Below the pieces are notes generated by a model. The model had not been told where the DNA came from. It worked only from the letters and a program-made list of their open reading frames with translations, and did not search any database. Position numbers and translations under genes: made by a program. A DNA stretch of 64,000 nt from G963708235 sp963708235 (GTDB lineage: Bacteria; Actinomycetota; Acidimicrobiia; Spongiisociales; UBA5794): contig OY970200.1 in assembly GCA_963708235.1 (NCBI GenBank), positions 1,984,001 through 2,048,000 on the forward strand, given 5' to 3'. Shown in pieces: positions 25,497 to 33,203 of the stretch. Positions within the stretch are counted from its first letter, which is position 1. Each line of letters opens with the position of its first letter.

Positions 25497-27366
25497 ATGC
25501 GAATTACCACTTCAATAGCCGCGCGATGTCGGCGTGTTGGGCGGAAGAGCCTTATGGTGCTCGCCGCCGTGACGCTGCTCGTCGGCGTCGTGCCGATGGC
25601 CGCACAGGCTCAGGACGACCCGCGGATCGGTCTCAGCGCTGGATGGCTGAACGCCGGGCAAACGGCCAGCAACATGGAGCAGACGTCGTTCTCGGCGCGA
25701 CCGGACGGGTTCTTCAGCCCGACCTCGCCGGGAAGCCTCAGCTTCGCCAACTCCGATCTCGCCTTCTTCGGCGACTATGTGGCCGTCGGAAACTTCCACG
25801 GCTTCAACATCTACTCGATCGCCGCTGATGCGTCGGCACCGGTGCTGGTCACCTCTGTCGTGTGTCCCGGTGGTCAGGGTGACCTGGCGGTGCACGGCAA
25901 CCTGCTGTTCATGTCGGTCGAGGAGACCCGGGGACGTGTTGACTGCGGAACGCAGGGCAACCCGACCGGTGCACAGGAATCCCGCTTCCGTGGGGTCCGC
26001 ATCTTCGACGTGAGCAATGTCGCCAGCCCCGTCCAGCTTCCGGGTATCCAGTCCTGCAAGGGCTCACACACCTTCACGCTGGTCGAGGATCCGAGCGACG
26101 CCGCCAACCTGTACGTGTACATCTCTGGCACGTCGAGCATCCGGGTCGCCGCCGAGGCGCCGGGCAACTGCACGGGCGAGAGCTCACTGACCAACCCGAA
26201 CACCGACAACTTCTCGATCAGCGTCTCCAGGGTGCCGCTGGCCGATCCGGGAGCCCACACGCTGGTCAACCGGAACGCACGCGTCATGAGCACCTGCGGT
26301 GACAACTCCTGTCAGGACCAGCACGCCAGCGGGTCGCTCAACGGCCTGCCCGGCTCGGGCGTTCAGCCCACCTACCCGGCGGACAGCCCGCGTGCCCCGG
26401 GTGGACAGAGCCGGTCGCAGACCTCGCAGTGCCACGACATCACGGCCTACCCGGAGATCGGGCTGGCTGCCGGTGCCTGTCAGGGTCATGGCATCCTGCT
26501 CGACATCAGCAATCCGGCGCAGCCGCGACGGATCGATGCGGTCGAGGACTTCAACTTCGCCTACTGGCACTCCGCCACGTTCAACAATGACGGCACCAAG
26601 GTGATCTTCACCGATGAGTGGGGTGGCGGTACCGGCGCTCGCTGCCGGGTGACCGACCTGCCCAACTGGGGCGCCAACGCCATCTTCGACCTCGTCGAAA
26701 CCGACGCCGGTCTCAAGTTGGAGTTCGCCAGCTACTACAAGCTGCCGGTGCCCCAGACCAACCAGGAGAACTGCGTTGCGCACAACGGCTCGCTGCTCCC
26801 GGTCCCTGGTCGTGACATCATGGTTCAGGCGTGGTACCAGGGCGGCGTTTCGGTGTTCGACTTCACCGACTCGTCCGACCCGCACGAGATCGCCTTCTTC
26901 GACCGTGGCCCCATGAGCGCCACTGCGTTGCAGACGGGCGGCCAGTGGTCGAGCTACGTCTACAACGGCTACATCTACGGCTCGGAGATCAGCCGTGGTC
27001 TCGACACGTTCCGGATGCTGACCAGCGAGCACTTGTCTCAGCATGAGCCTCGATGCCGCAGCTTCGGTCCAGTTCGACCAGCTCAACGTCCAGACTCAGC
27101 CGATGATCACGTGGGACCCGTCGACGGACGTCGTCGGTTCGTTCCGTGACCAGCTCGAGCGTTCCGGTGACATCACCGCCGCCGAGCTGCTCCGGGTGGA
27201 TCAGTTCCTGGCCGACGTCGACGCTGCCGACACGCTCCGCAAGAAGCGCGCCGCAGCTGCCTACGGCTACTACGTCATCAGCAGGCTGAACGCCGACACC
27301 CAGGGCGGCCTGATCGACGCCATCAAGCAGCTCTCCGACGCTCTCGATGCCGAGTCCCGTGGTTGA
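25497..27366 (+). CDS. Secreted LVIVD-repeat-type beta-propeller protein; +1 frameshift at ~27042
   Basis: Signal peptide with a long basic n-region, VLAAVTLLVGVVPMAAQA (about 20-37). The mature part has propeller-like repeats (GVRIFDVSNVASPVQLPG, GILLDISNPAQPRRIDAV, GVSVFDFTDSSDPHEIAFF) and several Cys pairs, as in secreted LVIVD proteins of actinobacteria. The frame from the start ends in an Arg-rich stretch at 27149. The natural continuation is the next frame: it begins at ATG 27043 (SLDAAASVQFDQLNVQTQP) and runs as a helical C-terminus to 27366. Dropping the base at about 27042 joins HLSQ to MSLDAAA and gives about 622 residues. The ATG at 25476 is an alternative start. Function unknown; probably an abundant extracellular protein. 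Confidence 0.78.
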
Positions 27367-27405
27367 TCTCTGATCATCGACGGTTCGGTCTCGAGCCGAC
27401 CTGCG

Positions 27406-27431
27406 AAGGGGCGCCCTCCGGGGCGCCCCTT
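27406..27431 (+). terminator. Terminator of the LVIVD-type gene
   Basis: aaggggcgccc (27406-27416), loop tccg, complement 27421-27431, followed by cttcttt. Canonical intrinsic terminator 39 bp after the stop at 27366. Confidence 0.88.
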
Positions 27432-27656
27432 CTTCTTTGCCCGGCTGCCGTCACCGGCGCAGCCTCGGCTCGGTGGACGCCACACCGCCGATGATGTGCA
27501 GTCAGGCTGGTCTCCGCACCGGGCGAGGAGCGATGTTCGGTGTGCCCCGTGCGCCACCCATCCCTCTCCCAAAGACCAGCAACAATGCCCCCGAGCGACC
27601 CTCGGCCCGGAAAGGGGGCGGAAGAATCATGAGAAATCCGAGGTCGGAGCGTGTAG

Positions 27657-27688
27657 TGTCACTGAAGGCGCCGTAACCGACAGTGACA
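27657..27688. promoter_or_regulatory. Inverted repeat upstream of the amidohydrolase operon
   Basis: TGTCACTG and CAGTGACA, perfect 8-bp arms with a 16-nt spacer. Either an operator or a leader hairpin. It lies about 150 bp before the operon start. Confidence 0.35.
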
Positions 27689-27781
27689 GCTCCGGTTTGG
27701 CGAGGTAGGAGATCTGAAATCGCCCGGGTGGAGGTGGCGCATGATGGCCTACGGGTCGTGTACGAGGTGGGATCAACCGGA

Positions 27782-27803
27782 GCGTTCGTTGTCGAGCGAA
27801 CGC
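27782..27803. promoter_or_regulatory. Inverted repeat just before the amidohydrolase operon
   Basis: GCGTTCG and CGAACGC with an 8-nt spacer, 31 bp before the ATG at 27835. Its position suits a repressor site or a structure near the ribosome-binding site. No regulator gene is adjacent. Confidence 0.4.
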
Positions 27804-27834
27804 CTCGCCGGGTGATGAACCCATCGGTGCTCCG

Positions 27835-29166
27835 ATGAGCTCGAGGCTCCTCATCCGGGGCGGCTGCGTGCTGACCCTGGGAGCGAAGACCCGTAACTTC
27901 GCCGAGGCCGACGTCCTCATCGAGGACGGGAAGATCGCCGAGGTCGGACAGGGCCTCCGCGGCCGTGACGCCGAGGTGGTCGACGCCTCCGACACCATCG
28001 TGATGCCCGGCTTCGTCGACACCCACCGCCATACGTGGGAGACGCTGTTCCGCAACGCCGGCGATGTTCCCGGCAGCGACCGAACGACGACACCGGCGGC
28101 GATCTACGGTCCCCACCATCGGCCAGACGATGTGTACGCCGCCACCCTGATCGGACTGCTGGGCGCCGTCGAGGCGGGAATCACCACCGTGGTGGACTGG
28201 TCCGACATCCAATCCGACGACGACTACACCGAGGCCGCCCTGCAGGCACACATCGACTCGGGTCTGCGCACCGTCCTCGTCCATGCCCTCCCCCACTGGA
28301 CCGGAGCCGCAGACGATGCAGGCCCTGCGCTCGAGCGACTCGTCGCCCGCAGTGTCGACCTCGGCCCCACCACCACGCTCGCCTCCGGTCCCCCCGATCC
28401 ACACCCGGAGCACCTCGAACGCGCCGCCACCGATTGGGGTCGGGCCCGGGCACTCGGTCTGCATATCCACGCCCACATCGGTGGGCCGTCGCCGGGCACC
28501 GTTGCCGCACTTCACACGGCCGGTCTCCTCGACGCCGACGTCACCCTCATCCACTGCACCAGATGCGACGGCGCCGACCTCGATGCGGTCGCCTCGTCGG
28601 GTGCTGGTGTGGCGCTGACCCCCTCCACCGAGATGGCGACCGGCCCCGGTTCGCCACCGATCCAGGCCCTCGTCGACCGCAACATCCGTCCCGGGCTCGG
28701 TGTCGACAACGAGCGGATGGCGCCCGGGGACATCTTCGCCCAGATGCGGGTCACGATCTCGCTGCAACACGCCGCCTACTTCGACCTCAAGCTGGCCGGG
28801 AAGGCCGGGCTCCCCAATCTGCTCACCACCCGCCATGTCCTCCGTTATGCCACAAGCGACGGTGCCCGCAGTGTCGGTCTCGGCGAGGTGACCGGCTCGC
28901 TCGAACCGGGACGTCAGGCCGACATAATCCTGCTCCGCACCGACGTCCCCAACATCGCCCCGGTCAACGACCCGATCGGCGCCGTCGTGTGGGGAATGGA
29001 CAGCTCCAATATCGACTCGGTGTTCGTCGCCGGGCGGGCGCTGCTCCGCGGCGGCTCACCGACCGCCGACGTGGTGCGGGCCCGCACCCTCGCCAACGAG
29101 GCGCATCGTCGGGTGACCGCTGCCTCCGGGCTCATGGTCGGGATCGCCGGGGGCGGCCCGCAATGA
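27835..29166 (+). CDS. Amidohydrolase of the AtzA/TrzA/SsnA deaminase-like group
   Basis: 443 residues. Composite amidohydrolase: a small beta-sandwich (LLIRGGCVLTL ... ADVLIEDGKIAEVG) around a TIM barrel. Metal ligands are visible as HxH in MPGFVDTHRHTWE (about 60-63), His in LHIHAHIGG, His in LIHCTRC, and the catalytic-type Asp in LGVDNERM. It closes with the usual GSLEPGRQADIILLRTD. Such enzymes hydrolyse or deaminate heterocyclic amines (triazines, 8-oxoguanine, cytosine, S-adenosylhomocysteine); the substrate here is not identifiable. Cytoplasmic. First gene of a five-gene operon; its stop overlaps the permease start as ATGA. Paralogous to the C-terminal half of the last gene of the operon. 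Confidence 0.88.
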   Translation: MSSRLLIRGGCVLTLGAKTRNFAEADVLIEDGKIAEVGQGLRGRDAEVVDASDTIVMPGFVDTHRHTWETLFRNAGDVPGSDRTTTPAAIYGPHHRPDDVYAATLIGLLGAVEAGITTVVDWSDIQSDDDYTEAALQAHIDSGLRTVLVHALPHWTGAADDAGPALERLVARSVDLGPTTTLASGPPDPHPEHLERAATDWGRARALGLHIHAHIGGPSPGTVAALHTAGLLDADVTLIHCTRCDGADLDAVASSGAGVALTPSTEMATGPGSPPIQALVDRNIRPGLGVDNERMAPGDIFAQMRVTISLQHAAYFDLKLAGKAGLPNLLTTRHVLRYATSDGARSVGLGEVTGSLEPGRQADIILLRTDVPNIAPVNDPIGAVVWGMDSSNIDSVFVAGRALLRGGSPTADVVRARTLANEAHRRVTAASGLMVGIAGGGPQ

Positions 29167-30254
29167 CCACGGGCCGGGCGCCGTCGTCAGCCCTCACCTC
29201 GTTCGTGGTGGCCTCGCGGTACATGCCGGTGTATCTGGCGTTGCTGCTGCTTGTGGTCGTTGCCGCCATCTGGGCACCGGCGACGCTCACCGGACCGGCG
29301 ATGGGTTCGATCGCCCCGTATGGAACCTTCCTCGCCATCGCCGCCCTCGGCCAGATGTTGGTCATCATGACCGGAGGCATCGATCTCAGTGTCCCCGGCA
29401 CGTTCACCCTGGCCGGGCTGCTCGTGGTCGGTGTGGGCGATTCGTCGGACGAACGCATCTGGCTCGCCGTGCTGACCGCCATCGGGATCGCCGCCCTGAT
29501 CGGGCTGGTCAACGGGATCCTGATCGGAGGGCTCAAACTCAACGCCCTCATCGTCACGCTCGCCGTTGGTCAGATCGTGATCGGAATCGCCAACCGCTAC
29601 TACTCCACCACGGCCATCCAGACCCCCGTGCCACCCGGTCTCTCCGCCTGGCTCTCGATCCGCTTTCTCGGGGTCACCCGGATCTTCTGGATCGGTGTGG
29701 TGTTCACCGTTGCGCTGATCGTGGTGTTCCGGTACACCAGCGTTGGTCGACGTTTTCAGGTGGTCGGCGCCAATCCGGTAGCCGCCAACGTGAGCGGTCT
29801 GCGGGTCAACCTCAACCAGATGTCGGCCTATGTCGTGGCGGCCGTCCTGTATGCGATCGCCGGGATCCTGCTGGCGGCGTTCCTGCGCAGTCCCGGCGCC
29901 GGCTACGGAGCGCCGTACCTGCTGGGGCCGATCGCCGCCGTGGTGATCGGCGGCGCCTCGCTCACCGGCGGCCTCGCCAGCCCCGTCTCCACATGGACGG
30001 CAGCTTTCTTCCTCGCCGGTCTCAATCAGATGATGCGGGTGATGGGACTTCCCACCGCACTCCAGTTCGTGGTGTTCGGGCTGGTCATCATCGGAGGAAT
30101 GTTGGTCTCGGGCGATCGGATCATCAAGGCCGTGGAACGGGTGTTCCGCGAGCGGCGAAGACCGAAACGCATCGAAGGGGAAACGACCGGGGGCCCGGAG
30201 GGCCTGACAGGTGACAGAGGAGTCCCGACATCGCAACACACCGACATCCAATGA
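29163..30254 (+). CDS. RbsC-like ABC transporter permease (BPD_transp_2)
   Basis: 363 residues with 8-10 membrane helices. It belongs to the branched-chain amino acid/ribose-type permease family: LGQMLVIMTGGIDLSVPGTFTLAG is the signature next to the first cytoplasmic loop. The later GANPVAANVSGLRVNLNQMSAYVVAAVLYAIAGIL includes the EAA-like contact with the ATPase, and VVIGGASLTGG follows. The start ATG 29163 overlaps the amidohydrolase stop. The tail after residue ~330 is basic and poorly conserved. Together with the binding protein, the ATPase and the second permease it forms a four-part importer; the two different permeases imply a heterodimeric channel. Confidence 0.9.
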   Translation: MTTGRAPSSALTSFVVASRYMPVYLALLLLVVVAAIWAPATLTGPAMGSIAPYGTFLAIAALGQMLVIMTGGIDLSVPGTFTLAGLLVVGVGDSSDERIWLAVLTAIGIAALIGLVNGILIGGLKLNALIVTLAVGQIVIGIANRYYSTTAIQTPVPPGLSAWLSIRFLGVTRIFWIGVVFTVALIVVFRYTSVGRRFQVVGANPVAANVSGLRVNLNQMSAYVVAAVLYAIAGILLAAFLRSPGAGYGAPYLLGPIAAVVIGGASLTGGLASPVSTWTAAFFLAGLNQMMRVMGLPTALQFVVFGLVIIGGMLVSGDRIIKAVERVFRERRRPKRIEGETTGGPEGLTGDRGVPTSQHTDIQ

Positions 30255-30288
30255 AGCACCGTTCACGTCACATCCATCGGAGGGGTCA

Positions 30289-31605
30289 ATGAAACAAACA
30301 AAACTCATCGGAGCCATCGCCATCGTGGCGATGATCGCCGCCGCCTGTGGCGGGGACGACGCCGATTCCACCACCACTGCGGCAGACGCCGCGGCCACCA
30401 CCACGGCAGCCGATGCCGGGGCCACCACCACCATGGGTGGCGGCGACGGTTCGCTCGCCGACTACGGAGAGAGCACCGACGCCGACCCGGCCCTGGTCGC
30501 CAAGGCCCTGGGCCCGGTCGAATCGGTGCCGGACATCGTTCTCGCCTCGATCGCCAGGGCCGAGCAGGATCTCGACGACGAAACCATTGCGACTGCGCTC
30601 GAGTGCTGGAACAACGTCGAATGTGACACCGGGAGCGGGGGCGAACTGGTGATGGGTGTGGCCGACGGTGGCCGACTCAATGTGTGGCGTCAGGTGACCC
30701 ACATGGAGGCCATCCTCCAGGCGCTCACCTACCCCGAGATCGGCACCATCGTCTCCCGCGATGCACAGTGGAACCCCGATCCGGCGGTTGCCGCCGGTGA
30801 CATCAGGTTCCTGATCGAGCGCGGCGTCGACTTCATCATCGGGTATCCGGACCAGGGCGTCGCCATCGCCGATGCCATCCTCGAGGCCGAAGCCGCCGGT
30901 ATCCCCTACATCCCGTATTCGGCAGGGTGGGTGGGTCTTCCCGGCCAGGATGGAGCACTGATCCCGGGCGAGGACTACCTGACCATCGTCGGAGAGGATC
31001 TGTGTGCGCTCGGCGAGAGCTTCGCCGAGATCATCAACACCGAGGTCGGCGAAGGATCGGTCGGGGTTCTCGGTGGGACACCGGGCAATGCCCTGTCGAC
31101 GGGTTGGCAGCAGTGCCAGATGGCCGCCATGACCGGCACCATCGACGTGCTCGGTCCGGCCGACACCTTCTGGGCGAACGATGTCGCCCTCCAGGTGGTC
31201 ACCGGATGGCTGACCACCGACCCGGACATCGCCGGCTACAGCTACGAATACGCCGACGGTCTCTACACGGCGCTCGATGCGTACGACACGTTGGGGGTTC
31301 CGCTGGACGACCTGATCGTGACGCTGCGCACCGACGAGCAGACGCTGTTCTGCGACTGGGTGGAGCGGGACAACCCGAATTACCGGATCTGGTTCTCGGC
31401 CGGGGGCAACTTCCAGTCGAGGATCGCCGTCACCGCGGCGATGCTGAACCACCAGGGGGCACCGATCGACGCCGAGATCGTGGTTCCCCACGTGATGCGT
31501 GAGGTCACGGCCGACGACTGCGATCCCGACCGGGTGACACCGACGGTGTCGAACACGTCGCTGGTGCCGGCGGAGATGCTCGCCCAGATGTACCCAGAAG
31601 GATGA
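30289..31605 (+). CDS. Sugar/nucleoside-type ABC substrate-binding lipoprotein (Peripla_BP_4-like)
   Basis: 438 residues from ATG 30289 with GGAGGGG upstream. The lipobox (MIAAAC, Cys about 21) anchors it outside the membrane. A Thr/Ala linker is followed by the two-lobed type-1 periplasmic binding fold: IGTIVSRDAQWNPDPAVAAGDIRFLIERGVDFIIGYPDQG, then VGVLGGTPGNALSTGWQQC, then the hinge and second lobe with ADGLYTALDAYDTLG. This is the RbsB-type arrangement and fits the RbsC- and RbsA-like partners. An inserted region before the first lobe (about 85-125, containing an NNVECDTGSGGE segment) is unusual. The ligand cannot be read directly; gene context suggests something the co-encoded amidohydrolases process. 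Confidence 0.86.
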   Translation: MKQTKLIGAIAIVAMIAAACGGDDADSTTTAADAAATTTAADAGATTTMGGGDGSLADYGESTDADPALVAKALGPVESVPDIVLASIARAEQDLDDETIATALECWNNVECDTGSGGELVMGVADGGRLNVWRQVTHMEAILQALTYPEIGTIVSRDAQWNPDPAVAAGDIRFLIERGVDFIIGYPDQGVAIADAILEAEAAGIPYIPYSAGWVGLPGQDGALIPGEDYLTIVGEDLCALGESFAEIINTEVGEGSVGVLGGTPGNALSTGWQQCQMAAMTGTIDVLGPADTFWANDVALQVVTGWLTTDPDIAGYSYEYADGLYTALDAYDTLGVPLDDLIVTLRTDEQTLFCDWVERDNPNYRIWFSAGGNFQSRIAVTAAMLNHQGAPIDAEIVVPHVMREVTADDCDPDRVTPTVSNTSLVPAEMLAQMYPEG

Positions 31606-33203
31606 GTTCGAGGTCCCGAGGAGAGCCCGTCCTCGAACTGAGCGGGGTGTCCCGCCAGTTCGGGGCGGTCAGGGCGCTGACCGATGTCAGCTTCGACTGT
31701 CGCGCCGGCGAGGTCCACGCACTGGTGGGCGAGAACGGCTCCGGCAAGTCGACCCTCCTCGGGATCGCCAGTGGGTTTGTCGACCCCGATCTGGGCACCG
31801 TCCAGATCGGGGGCAAACCCCTCCGACGCGACTCTCCCGCCCTGGCCCGGAAGCTGGGGCTGGCCATGGCGTATCAGGATCCGACGTTGATCCTGGCCCA
31901 GCCGGTCAAGAACAACCTCTACCTGGCGGCGCCCCCGGAGGCACGGCCTCCCTACTGGCAGCGCAAGAAATGGGCACGCCAGCTATTGGCGGGATTCGAC
32001 CTCGACCTCGAGTTGTTTCCCGACCTGCCCGCCGGTTTTCTCACCATGGCCGAGCGGCAACTCTTCGAGGTGGCCAAAGCGCTGGTCACCGACCCCAAGG
32101 TGCTGCTGCTCGACGAGCCCACCACCGCCCTCGGACCCGACGAGGTGGAAGCGCTGCACCGCACCGTCGCCGCCTGCCGGGAACGTGGGGTCGGAGTGGT
32201 GTATGTCAGCCACCGCCTGCCCGAGATCCTCGACATCGCCGACCGGATCACGGTGCTGCGGGACGGCCGCAACCAGGGCACGTTCGAGGCCGCCGCCACC
32301 AGCGAACCGGCACTTGTCGAGCTGATCGTGGGCCGGCCCTTCGAAACCGCTTTCCCTCCCCCGGCACCTCGGTTCACCGAGACCGGACAGAGGTTGGTGG
32401 TCGATGCGCTGCAGGGCCAGGCGTTCGGACCGGTCAGCTTCACCCTCGAGAGCGGCGAGATCGTCGGTATCGCCGGCGCCGAGGGCAACGGTCAGGTCCA
32501 GCTCTTCGACTGTCTGGCGGGGAGGGTGCCGCCGAAAGCGGGTCGGGTGGTCTGTGACGGAAGGGAACTCAACCTCATCTCGACACACGAGGCGGTGAAC
32601 GCCGGGATCATGCTGCTCCCCGGTGACCGCAAGCAGGAGGCGCTGATGCCGGTGTTGGGGGTCAAGGTCAACGCCACCGTCCAGTCGCTGAAGCGGTTCA
32701 GCGTGTTCGGGTTGCTCCGGCGACGCACCGAACGCCGCCGGGTCAACGAACTGGTCGACCAACTCGAGATCCGCACCCCGTCGCTGGAGCAGCCGGTCGA
32801 GTTCCTCTCCGGGGGAAACCAGCAGAAGGTGTCGGTGGCACGCTCGTTCCTCAAGGAACCGGCGGCGATCCTTGCCTACGAACCGTCGCAGGGTGTGGAC
32901 GTCGGCTCCAGGTTCGACATCTACCAGGCACTGCGGGCCCGCACCGATGTGGGGACCGCCCTGCTGGTGAAGTCGAGCGACCCCATCGAGCTTGCCGGTC
33001 TCTGCGACCGGGTGCTGGTGATGTCACGAGGCCAGATCATCGAGGAGATCCCCGGCAACGAACTCGACGAACGCCGGATCGTCGAGTCGATCGTCCGTGG
33101 TCCAGGTTTGTCGAAGGCGGGGCGTTCACCGTTCGGCGCCGCCATGCCCAAGGCCCCGACCAGCGAATCGATCCCCGACGCTCCGGTGGAGAGCTCGGCG
33201 TGA
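31602..33203 (+). CDS. RbsA-like double ABC ATPase
   Basis: 533 residues with two fused ATPase modules, as in RbsA/MglA. Module 1: Walker A GENGSGKST (43-51), Walker B LLLDEPTTALG and the H-loop YVSHRL. Module 2 begins near VSFTLESGEIVGIAGAEGNGQ. Its Walker A is degenerate (no GKT/S Lys), as is normal for the second half of this family, but the signature LSGGNQQKV is intact. It powers the importer on the cytoplasmic face. The start ATG 31602 overlaps the binding-protein stop (ATGA), and its own end overlaps the fusion gene (GTGA). Module 2 probably does not hydrolyse ATP efficiently. Confidence 0.92.
   Translation: MSSRSRGEPVLELSGVSRQFGAVRALTDVSFDCRAGEVHALVGENGSGKSTLLGIASGFVDPDLGTVQIGGKPLRRDSPALARKLGLAMAYQDPTLILAQPVKNNLYLAAPPEARPPYWQRKKWARQLLAGFDLDLELFPDLPAGFLTMAERQLFEVAKALVTDPKVLLLDEPTTALGPDEVEALHRTVAACRERGVGVVYVSHRLPEILDIADRITVLRDGRNQGTFEAAATSEPALVELIVGRPFETAFPPPAPRFTETGQRLVVDALQGQAFGPVSFTLESGEIVGIAGAEGNGQVQLFDCLAGRVPPKAGRVVCDGRELNLISTHEAVNAGIMLLPGDRKQEALMPVLGVKVNATVQSLKRFSVFGLLRRRTERRRVNELVDQLEIRTPSLEQPVEFLSGGNQQKVSVARSFLKEPAAILAYEPSQGVDVGSRFDIYQALRARTDVGTALLVKSSDPIELAGLCDRVLVMSRGQIIEEIPGNELDERRIVESIVRGPGLSKAGRSPFGAAMPKAPTSESIPDAPVESSA

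Larger units (their letters stand above)
27367..27834. other. 468-bp intergenic region before the transporter-amidohydrolase operon
   Basis: Contains the terminator of the LVIVD gene, then two inverted repeats (27657-27688 and 27782-27803) close to the start of the operon. No coding frame in it is convincing. Confidence 0.6.

Noticed and set aside
28035..29162. N-terminal extension of the first permease frame
   Set aside because: It overlaps the amidohydrolase gene out of frame and is Arg/His-rich; the real start is the ATGA overlap at 29163.
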